This document shows, piece by piece, positions 36,927 to 45,275 of a DNA stretch of 64,000 nucleotides (the stretch's first letter is position 1; each line of letters begins with the position of its first letter). The notes under the pieces were generated by a model that worked only from the letters and a program-made list of their open reading frames with translations, did no database searches and was not told the origin of the DNA. Origin of the DNA: Maribacter halichondriae. Its GTDB lineage: Bacteria > Bacteroidota > Bacteroidia > Flavobacteriales > Flavobacteriaceae. The stretch is from positions 2,610,529 through 2,674,528 of the forward strand of contig NZ_CP107030.1 of NCBI RefSeq assembly GCF_027474825.1. Direction: 5' to 3'. The position numbers and the translations under genes were made by a program.

Positions 36927-36955
36927 CCCCCTCCTCGGGAGGGGCTAGGGGAGGT
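36927..36955. repeat. Dispersed intergenic repeat (CCCCCTCC/GGAGGGG)
   Basis: CCCCCTCC-TCG-GGAGGGG followed by CTAGGGGAGG matches a repeat often seen between flavobacterial genes. The short perfect stem could terminate the first DUF5916 gene, although the T-run (TCTTTTCTG) is weak. Confidence 0.5.
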
Positions 36956-37005
36956 CTTTTCTGTTAAATAAACTCTAAATAACCTTCGAACTGTAACGGT
37001 GGTTT

Positions 37006-37013
37006 TATTTTTG
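37006..37013 (+). promoter_or_regulatory. Putative -7 element of the second DUF5916 gene
   Basis: TATTTTTG matches TAnnTTTG 37 bases upstream of the ATG. No TTG at the usual spacing. Confidence 0.35.
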
Positions 37014-37050
37014 AATCTTTAAGCAAACCATTTCAAAAATACCGACCAAC

Positions 37051-39684
37051 ATGAGAATAGGCATTCTCTTTGTTTCCATATTCCTTTTTCACATTTTAAA
37101 AGGTGAGGCACAAGACTCGATAAGTACCCAGGTTCCAAAAAGAAGTTATTCCGCAATGGCGATTGTTGAGGAAAAATCCCCCGTTATTGATGGTGTTTTG
37201 GATGAATCCTCATGGGACTCCGCAGCATGGACTGGAGATTTTATCGAATTTCAACCCGATGAGAATACTTCACCGACCTATCAGACCAAATTCAAGATCA
37301 TCTACGACGCAAAATATCTATATGTGGGTATTCGTTGCTATGATCCCGAACCGGAAAAGATAGAGAAACGCCTGTCGCGACGTGATGATTTTGCGGGGGA
37401 TTTCATTGAAATCAATATCGATAGTTATAATGATAAGCGCACGGGCTTTTCGTTCAATGTTTCGGCGGCGGGGGTAAAAGGAGATGAGTTTATTTCCCAG
37501 AACGGTGATTTTTGGGACGAAAGTTGGAACCCCATTTGGTACACAGCTGCAAATATCGACAAGGAAGGATGGACCGCAGAAATGAAAATTCCGTTTAGCC
37601 AACTAAAATTCGGAAATGCGAAAGAGCAGGTTTGGGGTATGCAGCTATTGAGAAGAATTTTTATAAAGGAAGAACGTTCCGTATGGCAGCGCATTCCACA
37701 AGACAAACCGGGCTGGGTCAGTGAGTTCGGAGTGTTGCGGGGCTTGTTCGATATACAGCCCCAAAAACAACTGGAAATACAGCCTTTTGTGGTAAATCAG
37801 TTGGATACCTACCCGAAAGAAAACGGTAATCCGTTCCGTGATGGCAGCGACTACATTTTCAATGGCGGCTTGGATGCCAAAATCGGAATCACGAACGACT
37901 TGACCTTGGATTTAACTGTAAACCCTGATTTCGGACAGGTAGATGCCGATCCGGGTGCTATCGCTTTGGACGGATTTCAGATTTTCTTTGAGGAACGTCG
38001 TCCGTTCTTTGTCGAGAACAAGAACATTTTCGACTATGAGTTTGCCGACCGTAACGATAATGTTTTTTACAGCCGTAGAATAGGGCGCGGCCCACAAGGT
38101 TCCACGAATCTTGGCACGGGTGAATTTGCCAACGAACCTAATAATACGACCATATTGGGTGCGGCAAAGTTTTCAGGAAAAACGAAGAACGGCTGGTCGT
38201 TGGGGCTTCTCGAAAGCGTGACGGGCAATATGTACGCAGAAATCGACGGTGGCGGACAACGTCGCGAAGAGCTGGTAGAGCCCCTGACGAATTATCTCGT
38301 AGGTAGGGTACAAAAGGATTTCAATGAACGGAATTCATATATCGGAGGAATATTCACGGCTACCAATCGAAGGTTGGAACCCAATCTCGACTTCCTCAGG
38401 AAATCGGCCTATACCACCGGACTCGACTTTAGACACAACTGGAAAGATAGAAACTATTATGTTCAAGGTAATTTTGTAACCAGTCATGTAACGGGAAGTA
38501 AGGAGGCCATTACGAATACCCAGAACAGTATCACCCATCTTTTTCAACGTGTCGATGCCGACCATGTAGAAGTGGATCCAAATCGAACGTCGTTGACCGG
38601 TACAGGAGGAAGACTGGAAATAGGAAAGGCGGGCGGTGGCAACTGGCGATACAATGGTGGGGTCAATTGGAAATCCCCTGAATTGGAACTAAACGATGTC
38701 GGATTTTTGAGACAGGCCGACGATATTCGACAATTTGCAGTGCTACAAAGGCTATTTCTAAAACCGACCAACCTGTATCGAAGGGCGCAACTGGGTTTTG
38801 AATTGACCTCCGCCTATGATTTTGAAGGTAATTATAACCGCATTCAGTATGAACTGGGCGGTTTCATCAATTTTAAGAACAATTGGTTCGCTGAGGCCGG
38901 TGGGGCACACAAGCCCCGTATTTTTTCGAATACAGTGCTTCGGGGAGGGCCTCGCTGGCGTTGGTCCGAAGAGAATTTTGCATTTCTGTTTATAGGTACT
39001 GACCAAAGAAAGAAATTAAGTGCCACGGTGGGCTATGTCAATAGCCAGATGAAACAAGACAATTTTTCGCTGGTGCGTTATGTATTACGATTACAGTATC
39101 AACCCTTCGATGCCTTTAATTTATCCACCGAGATCGAGTACGAAGAGAATCCGAATAAAACACAATATGTTACCGAAACCGATTTTAATGGCACACCAAG
39201 ATATATTACAGGTAATATTGACCAGAAGACGTTCAGCACATCCATACGATTGAATTATAGTCTTAATCCAAACCTGTCGATTCAGTTCTATGGACAGCCT
39301 TTTGTTTCAAGAGGTATTTATAACAACTTCAATTTTGTAAACGACCCTATTGCAAAAGACTTGAACGAAAGGGTTTCCCTATTCGATACGAACCAAATTG
39401 CAAGACCTGATGTTTCGGGCCCATATTTGGTTGACGAAAATAGTGATGGTACGGTAGATTATGAGATTAATGACCCTGATTTTGCCTTTGTTCAGTTTCG
39501 TTCTAATCTAGTTTTGCGATGGGAGTATATTCCAGGTTCCGAGATTTTCTTGGTGTGGTCGCAAGGTGTTGACGGACTTGGCAATCCTATGGAATCGTTG
39601 GGGAGAAGTCTTGATGGCCAGATTTTTGATCAAAAAATGAACAAGACGTTTTTGATCAAAGCGACCTATCGTTTTATACTTTAA
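37051..39684 (+). CDS. DUF5916-type outer-membrane protein (tandem paralog)
   Basis: This 877-residue paralog of the previous gene has a signal peptide (MRIGILFVSIFLFHILKGEAQ), the CBM9-like block (IDGVLDESSWDSAAW, LYVGIRCYDPEP) and the DUF5916 core (DLTLDLTVNPDFGQVDADP, RPFFVENKNIFDY, FYSRRIGRGPQG), again ending in an aromatic barrel strand (ATYRFIL). Identity is high in the core and lower in the C-terminal barrel loops, consistent with duplication followed by loop divergence. Function unknown; outer-membrane location inferred from the terminal strand and signal peptide. Confidence 0.85.
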   Translation: MRIGILFVSIFLFHILKGEAQDSISTQVPKRSYSAMAIVEEKSPVIDGVLDESSWDSAAWTGDFIEFQPDENTSPTYQTKFKIIYDAKYLYVGIRCYDPEPEKIEKRLSRRDDFAGDFIEINIDSYNDKRTGFSFNVSAAGVKGDEFISQNGDFWDESWNPIWYTAANIDKEGWTAEMKIPFSQLKFGNAKEQVWGMQLLRRIFIKEERSVWQRIPQDKPGWVSEFGVLRGLFDIQPQKQLEIQPFVVNQLDTYPKENGNPFRDGSDYIFNGGLDAKIGITNDLTLDLTVNPDFGQVDADPGAIALDGFQIFFEERRPFFVENKNIFDYEFADRNDNVFYSRRIGRGPQGSTNLGTGEFANEPNNTTILGAAKFSGKTKNGWSLGLLESVTGNMYAEIDGGGQRREELVEPLTNYLVGRVQKDFNERNSYIGGIFTATNRRLEPNLDFLRKSAYTTGLDFRHNWKDRNYYVQGNFVTSHVTGSKEAITNTQNSITHLFQRVDADHVEVDPNRTSLTGTGGRLEIGKAGGGNWRYNGGVNWKSPELELNDVGFLRQADDIRQFAVLQRLFLKPTNLYRRAQLGFELTSAYDFEGNYNRIQYELGGFINFKNNWFAEAGGAHKPRIFSNTVLRGGPRWRWSEENFAFLFIGTDQRKKLSATVGYVNSQMKQDNFSLVRYVLRLQYQPFDAFNLSTEIEYEENPNKTQYVTETDFNGTPRYITGNIDQKTFSTSIRLNYSLNPNLSIQFYGQPFVSRGIYNNFNFVNDPIAKDLNERVSLFDTNQIARPDVSGPYLVDENSDGTVDYEINDPDFAFVQFRSNLVLRWEYIPGSEIFLVWSQGVDGLGNPMESLGRSLDGQIFDQKMNKTFLIKATYRFIL

Positions 39685-39735
39685 AATATATATCCCTTTT
39701 CTGCGTTTTATCGTTGTAAAAACTAAAACAAAGTT

Positions 39736-40233
39736 ATGAAAAGAACCATATTCACTTTGATGCTTATCTCGGGACTTATTTTTTCCTGTTCCTCCGATTC
39801 GGATAACAATGATCCGGTCGATGAGAAGAATGCCATTGTCGGTAGTTGGCAGGCCACGGAACTTCAGGCTGCGGATCCCAATAGTTCAGAAGTTGACCTT
39901 GGGGCTGAAGTATTGGCCAAGTTAACGGCGGAACAGTGTGAAATACTTGTATTCACTTTTCAGGAAGATTTAGTACTTATTGCGGAAAGTGCCGTAAATA
40001 ATCTTGAAATCAACGCCACGGCAACCGGATTGGATGTGCCTTGTCCTACGCAAAAGGAAATCGAAACGACCACCTATACCTATGATGGTTCTATTTTGAC
40101 CTATGTTGATACGGATATGGAAACCAAATCGGTAAAAGCCACTGTTGAAGGTAATACCCTAAGTATTGATGCTACCGATCTGGATATACCTAATTTAAAT
40201 GGTGCCGGTCAATTGATTTTCACCAGAAAATAA
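39736..40233 (+). CDS. Lipocalin-like lipoprotein
   Basis: This 165-residue protein has a lipoprotein signal (MLISGLIFSC, C18) followed by an acidic linker and a lipocalin-like pattern beginning IVGSWQATEL, typical of the lipocalin-like family in flavobacteria, and ending LIFTRK. It probably sits in the envelope and may bind small hydrophobic ligands. It lies between the second DUF5916 gene and a strong terminator. Confidence 0.78.
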   Translation: MKRTIFTLMLISGLIFSCSSDSDNNDPVDEKNAIVGSWQATELQAADPNSSEVDLGAEVLAKLTAEQCEILVFTFQEDLVLIAESAVNNLEINATATGLDVPCPTQKEIETTTYTYDGSILTYVDTDMETKSVKATVEGNTLSIDATDLDIPNLNGAGQLIFTRK

Positions 40234-40254
40234 ACTGTAGCGCTAGACATTTTT

Positions 40255-40294
40255 AAAAAAGCCCTCGATCCAATTGGATCGAGGGCTTTTTTTT
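40255..40294 (+). terminator. Strong intrinsic terminator
   Basis: GCCCTCGATCC-AATT-GGATCGAGGGC is a perfect 11-bp stem, with A-rich sequence before it and eight T after, 20 bases past the lipocalin-like gene. It isolates the DUF4249 locus from upstream genes. Confidence 0.93.
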
Positions 40295-40418
40295 GATCTA
40301 AATTAGTGTTGAAAAAGTTTGAATCAGCCCATCTTTAAAAACCAAATTCATACCTTTCGTTGTAGATTTCAATTACTTTTAAAAGTGTTGAAATGTCCGA
40401 TTTTTAAATGTAAGTATA

Positions 40419-41542
40419 TTGTGTAATAAAACTTTACTTCTTCTTTTTACGGCACTAATTCTAATTTCGTGTAGCGACCCGGTTACACTTGAATTTGAAC
40501 TTAAAGAGGGCTTGGTTTTCATTGAAGGGATCGCCTCAACTTCTGAAGGGGCATCTTTTGTCATTATTAACACCTCGGTAAACGAATTTGAGTTCAATAC
40601 AATTCAATTTGAAAAAGGTGCTACGGTTTCGTTCGTAAATACGGATACCGGAGAAAATATAACACTGACCGAACAAGAAGAAGCCTATGTACCTCCTCCT
40701 GACTTTAAAGCGGCTGTGGGTGAACACTGGGAGCTAGCCATTACTTTTGCCGATGGTACACAATATAAATCTTCGCCCGAAACCATACTTGAACCTGTGC
40801 CTATTTCAAATGTCATCGCAACCTATGACCCTCAGCTTCGATTCAATGAGGGTACAGACAAATTTGAACCGGGTCACGCCATATCTATTACGTATGACGA
40901 CCCTCCGAATGAAGAAAACTACTATTATTGGACGTTTCGTTCATTTGAGAACATCTTCGTTTGCGAAATCTGTTTAGATGGTATTTTACGAAATGGGGCG
41001 TGTACATTGACTACGGTGCCTAGACCTCCAAAACCCGACTACTTTACCTATAACTGTGAAACCGAATGTTGGCAAATACGTTTTCCGGACACCATTACTA
41101 TCTTTGATGATGAATTCTCAGATGGTAAGACTACAACGGATTTGAAGATTGCGGATATACCGCTATACACAAAAAGGAGATTTTGGTTGAAATCCAGCAA
41201 TTTTCATTGACTCCGGCTGCGTATGAGTATTATAAAGTTTTAAAGGATATTGTTGACAATAGTGCCGGTTTTAATGCACCACCACCTGCCGCACTGGTCG
41301 GAAATATGGTCAACGTTAATAATGCGGATGAATTTGTTTTCGGCCGCTTCACGGCCGCGTCGACCACTACGGCCACCATATTTATAAATCGTGATGGTAT
41401 ACTCGAAAATGCCCTGGAGGCTAGGATTGTTGAAATACCAGAGCCTGATCCTGGTCCCTATCCTCCTCCCGTAACGCTTAGGGCACCGTGCGAAGAAACA
41501 CGTTATAGAACGGCGATACGGCCTGAGGGGTGGATTGACTAA
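40419..41542 (+). pseudogene. DUF4249 lipoprotein, copy 1 (frameshift in an A5 run)
   Basis: This is the first of four tandem DUF4249 paralogs. A TTG at 40419 gives MCNKTLLLLFTALILISC with lipidation cysteine C18. Conserved features shared by all copies are DPVT..F, EG.(A/V)(S/A)T near residue 35, CEIC, a single C after a GxC, CETECW, LYTK, NAPPPAAL and the terminal RTAIRPEGWID. At A5 (41171-41175) one A is missing; with six A the protein reads LYTKKEILVEIQQFSL and joins the second part. Corrected length is about 375 residues. It is probably a surface or periplasmic lipoprotein feeding the TonB-dependent receptor at 45276-47696. Confidence 0.78.
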
Positions 41543-41600
41543 ATCATGTTCGGTCGGTCTTTCACCACCGATAACTCCTTATATTTAGAAAAAATTAACT

Positions 41601-42746
41601 GTGACCCGACATAAAAAGTACTTCTGCAATCGAGGTTTTTGGCTTTTTTCTTTTCTGGTTTTTATACTAAGCCGCACTGATCCTGTTACCCCTGAATTCG
41701 AATATCAAGATGGTCTTGTATTCATTGAAAGCTTTGCATCTACGACACCGGGTGCTTCTTTTGCTATCATTAATCAATCAGAAACTGAATTTGGCTTCTA
41801 TGGCGTTAACTTTTTAGAAGGAGCCGTGGTAAGTTTTGAAAACGTCGATACAGGTCGGAAAGTTCCTTTGACCGAAGCTGGAGAATCGTATATACCACCA
41901 CGTGAATTTGCGGTAACGACCGGTGAAGAATGGAAATTGAACGTACTCCTTGCAGACGGAAGAAGGTATGAGTCGGAACCTGAACGGGTCTTGGAAACCG
42001 TTCCAATAAAAAACATTGAATTAGAATATGATCCTGAACTGGTATTTCGAGAAATAGGTGGGGGAAAATTTGTTCCGGGGCATGCAATTAGCGTAAGCTT
42101 CGATGACCCTGCAGACCAGGAAAATCACTATTACTGGAGCTTTCGATCCTTCGAGAGCCTAATGTTCTGCGAAAAGTGTTTTGACGGTGTCTTGCGAGAC
42201 GGAAATTGTATACCCTTTGATGTAGGTTTTTTAGACCCTTATTTTGATTACATATGTGAAGTAGACTGTTGGCGTATTCGATTTCCGGAAAGTGTCGCTA
42301 TTTTCGATGATGCGTTTTCAAATGGCAAAACAATCACAAATTTTAAGGTTGGCGATGCTTTGTTGTATACCAAAGAAAATATGGTCGTCGAGGTACAGCA
42401 GTTTTCAATTTCGGCTGCTGCTCACGAATATTATAGCATATTAAAGGATCTTGTCGATAATAATGGTGGCTTAAATGCACCGCCCCCTGCCGCACTCATC
42501 GGAAATTTGATGAACCCTGATAATCCTGCTGAATTCGTTTTCGGGAGGTTTACCGCTGCGGCAACCTCCACAGCTTCATCGTTTTTAGATAGAAGCGGTA
42601 TTATGGAAAACCAAATCGAACTTAGAGATCCGATTATAGTTGAACCTACTTTGAATTCGCCGTATCCACCACCGGCTACCCTAATCGCTCCCTGCGAGGA
42701 ATCAAAGTTCAGAACTGCAATACGGCCTCCAGGCTGGATTGAATGA
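41601..42746 (+). CDS. DUF4249 protein, copy 2, lacking the lipobox cysteine
   Basis: This intact 381-residue DUF4249 paralog starts at a GTG (MTRHKKYFCNRGFWLFSFLVFILSR). The position that is lipidation cysteine in the other copies is arginine here (R25; CGC, one base from TGC), before the shared TDPVTPEF. It keeps the six-cysteine pattern (CEKC, GNC, CEVDCW, APCEES), NAPPPAAL and RTAIRPPGWIE. Without the cysteine it would be secreted as soluble protein or stay attached by its signal helix. It lies 58 bases after copy 1 in the same direction. Confidence 0.82.
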   Translation: MTRHKKYFCNRGFWLFSFLVFILSRTDPVTPEFEYQDGLVFIESFASTTPGASFAIINQSETEFGFYGVNFLEGAVVSFENVDTGRKVPLTEAGESYIPPREFAVTTGEEWKLNVLLADGRRYESEPERVLETVPIKNIELEYDPELVFREIGGGKFVPGHAISVSFDDPADQENHYYWSFRSFESLMFCEKCFDGVLRDGNCIPFDVGFLDPYFDYICEVDCWRIRFPESVAIFDDAFSNGKTITNFKVGDALLYTKENMVVEVQQFSISAAAHEYYSILKDLVDNNGGLNAPPPAALIGNLMNPDNPAEFVFGRFTAAATSTASSFLDRSGIMENQIELRDPIIVEPTLNSPYPPPATLIAPCEESKFRTAIRPPGWIE

Positions 42747-42862
42747 CTCAATAGTATGTGAATGATTACAAAAATCATCCTCAAATTGCGATAAGACGTA
42801 AAACTGCTCTTGGAATAATTTTTGATGGCCTATCGGTATATTTAGAAAGATATTCAATTCTT

Positions 42863-44017
42863 ATGCAGCACTTTTTCAGTAACCATTTATCCAATACCAA
42901 AAGGCTTCTTTCAGCTTGTGTTATTGCCATTTCTTATCTTGGGTGTACCGACCCTGTAACCCCTGATTTTGAGTTTAGGGAAGGCCTGATTTTCGTCGAA
43001 GGATTCGCCTCCACCACCCCGGGCGACTCTTTTGTAATCATCAATGAATCGGCGGTCGAGTTTGGTGTCTATGTTGTGAATTCCGTCGATGGCGCAACCT
43101 TAAGTTTTGAGAATCCGGATACTGGACAGGTCATCCCTTTAGCCCAACAAGGTGATGCTTATATTCCTCCGCTGGATTTTGCCGCAGCACCCGGTGAGCG
43201 ATGGAAGTTGAACGCACAGCTATCAAACGGTAAACGATATGAGTCCTCTCCCGAATTGGTGTTACAGCCTGTGTCCATTACTAACCTTGAGGCCATCTAT
43301 GACCCTGAAATTGAATTTCGTGAAATCTTCGGTGGCAAATTCGTTCCTGGACATGAACTTTTGGTCTCGTTTGATGACCCTTCCGACACGGAGAATTATT
43401 ACTACTGGACCTATAGATCCTATGAAAATCTTGATATATGCGAAAAGTGTTTTGCAGGATACTTCCGAGATGGTGAATGTATTGATTTTCCCGCTTCGGT
43501 GTCTGGGATACCTTATTTTGACTATACCTGTGAAAGTGAGTGTTGGCGTATTCGTTTCCCTGAGAGCATAGCCATTTATGATGATCGGTTTTCCAATGGA
43601 AAACAGATAACCAATCTTTCCATTGGTAATGCGCTCTTATATACCAAAGAGAATATGGTAGTGGTAGCCCAACAGTGGAACTTGACCCCGGAAGCCCATG
43701 AATATTATAAAGTGCTAAAGGATATTCTGGACAATAATAGCGGACTGAACGCCCCTCCTCCCGCAGCGTTGATAGGAAACTTGTTCAATCCCAAAGATTC
43801 CGAAGATTTTATATTCGGAAGGTTTACAGCGGCTGCGACGACCACGGCGTCTATTTTCATCGATAGAACGGGCATAGAAGAAGATGTACTCGAACGTAGG
43901 GATCCGCTGAACTTTGAAGGTTTTGGTTCTCCTGTACCTCCTCCACAGACCATAACGGCACCTTGTGACGAAAACAGATTTAGAACGGCAATACGACCAC
44001 CGGGTTGGATCGATTAA
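42863..44017 (+). CDS. DUF4249 lipoprotein, copy 3
   Basis: This 384-residue paralog has a lipoprotein signal ending SYLGC (C28), then TDPVTPDFEF. The cysteine pattern is intact (CEKC, GEC, CESECW, APCDEN), with NAPPPAAL and RTAIRPPGWID. The open frame extends 35 codons upstream through a GTG, but the ATG at 42863 places the signal peptide at the N-terminus and is preferred. The 116-base gap to copy 2 is the longest in the array and could hold an internal promoter. Confidence 0.85.
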   Translation: MQHFFSNHLSNTKRLLSACVIAISYLGCTDPVTPDFEFREGLIFVEGFASTTPGDSFVIINESAVEFGVYVVNSVDGATLSFENPDTGQVIPLAQQGDAYIPPLDFAAAPGERWKLNAQLSNGKRYESSPELVLQPVSITNLEAIYDPEIEFREIFGGKFVPGHELLVSFDDPSDTENYYYWTYRSYENLDICEKCFAGYFRDGECIDFPASVSGIPYFDYTCESECWRIRFPESIAIYDDRFSNGKQITNLSIGNALLYTKENMVVVAQQWNLTPEAHEYYKVLKDILDNNSGLNAPPPAALIGNLFNPKDSEDFIFGRFTAAATTTASIFIDRTGIEEDVLERRDPLNFEGFGSPVPPPQTITAPCDENRFRTAIRPPGWID

Positions 44018-44122
44018 AATTGACGACTTATTCTTTATGAGTGTTAAAGTAAATATGTTAAAGTGTTTTATCAAAGGATGTACCTATATTTAATAAAGAA
44101 GATAATATAACCAAGATTTGCA

Positions 44123-45262
44123 TTGAAAAGATTTCTCTCTCATTTTACTTTCCTTTTCGTTGGTTCATCGCTTTTACCATCCTGTACGGATCCGGTGGTT
44201 CCCGAATTTGAATTTCGGCCAGGTCTTGTCTTTGTGGAGGGTTTTGTCGCTACGGATCCAGGCGTTTCCTTTGTGACCTTAAACGAATCTGCCCTTGAAT
44301 TTGGTTTTTATGCGGTGAATACTATTACAGGTGCGGACGTTTCTTTTGAAAATTTGGGAACCGGTGAGATTGTACCTTTGACCGAGAAGGAGGATATTTA
44401 TCTCCCTCCCTCCGAGTTCGAGGTCGAGCCCGGAGAATCATGGAAGTTACTTGTGAATATTCCAGATGGAAGAAGTTTTGAGTCTTCTCCAGAATTGGTA
44501 TTGCACCCGGTTGAGATTAAAAATCTAGAAGTTGAATACGACCCTGAACTTGAATTCAGGGAATTGTTCGGGGGCATATTCGTTCCGGGACATGAGGCTT
44601 TCGTTTCGTTTGATGATCCGGTCGAAGAGGAAAATTTTTATTATTGGACCTATCGTACCTACGAAAACCTTGATTTCTGTGCGAAGTGCGATGAGACCAT
44701 TTATAGGGATGGCGAATGTGTCTCGGCTGGAGCCGCGATTTCGGGTTGGCCGTTTTTCTTCTACCCTTGTGAAACTGAATGTTGGCGAATTCGTTTTCCC
44801 GAGAGTATTTCGATTTTCGATGACCGCTTTTCCGACGGAAAAAGTATATCCAAACTGTCCGTAGGCAATATATTGCTATACACTGATGAAAATATGGTAC
44901 TCGAGGTACAACAACTTTCGATAACGCCTGCGGCCCATCAGTATTATAAAGTTTTAAAAGATATTGTGGACAATAGCAGCGGCCTAAACGCACCACCACC
45001 AGCGGCTTTGGTAGGTAATCTGTTTAACCCGAACGATTCGGAAGATTTTATTTTTGGAAGGTTCACGGCTGCGGGAACCTCTACTGCATCCGTTTTTATC
45101 GATAGATCGAAAATATTGGAAAGTCCGATCGAGGAAGATTTCCGCCAACCTTTGTTCGAGCCTGCTTTTATGTCTCCGTTTCCACCACCGGTTACCATAA
45201 GTATTCCTTGTGTTGAAGGCAGATATAGAACAACAATAAAACCACCGGGTTGGATTGACTAA
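44123..45262 (+). CDS. DUF4249 lipoprotein, copy 4
   Basis: This 379-residue paralog starts at a TTG giving MKRFLSHFTFLFVGSSLLPSC (C21), followed by TDPVVPEFEF. The conserved blocks are CAKC, GEC, CETECW, IPCVEG, NAPPPAAL and RTTIKPPGWID. A clear signal peptide and lipobox support the TTG start. Its stop lies 13 bases before the TonB-dependent receptor start, which puts the whole array and the receptor in one operon. DUF4249 proteins are commonly encoded beside TonB-dependent receptors in this phylum, and a SusD-like ligand-handing role is inferred. Confidence 0.85.
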   Translation: MKRFLSHFTFLFVGSSLLPSCTDPVVPEFEFRPGLVFVEGFVATDPGVSFVTLNESALEFGFYAVNTITGADVSFENLGTGEIVPLTEKEDIYLPPSEFEVEPGESWKLLVNIPDGRSFESSPELVLHPVEIKNLEVEYDPELEFRELFGGIFVPGHEAFVSFDDPVEEENFYYWTYRTYENLDFCAKCDETIYRDGECVSAGAAISGWPFFFYPCETECWRIRFPESISIFDDRFSDGKSISKLSVGNILLYTDENMVLEVQQLSITPAAHQYYKVLKDIVDNSSGLNAPPPAALVGNLFNPNDSEDFIFGRFTAAGTSTASVFIDRSKILESPIEEDFRQPLFEPAFMSPFPPPVTISIPCVEGRYRTTIKPPGWID

Positions 45263-45275
45263 TAACCACTAAACC

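Noticed and set aside
40255..40294. Possible riboswitch before the DUF4249 array
   Set aside because: The structure is a simple perfect stem with a T tract, that is, an intrinsic terminator; no aptamer-like fold is visible in the 125 bases that follow.
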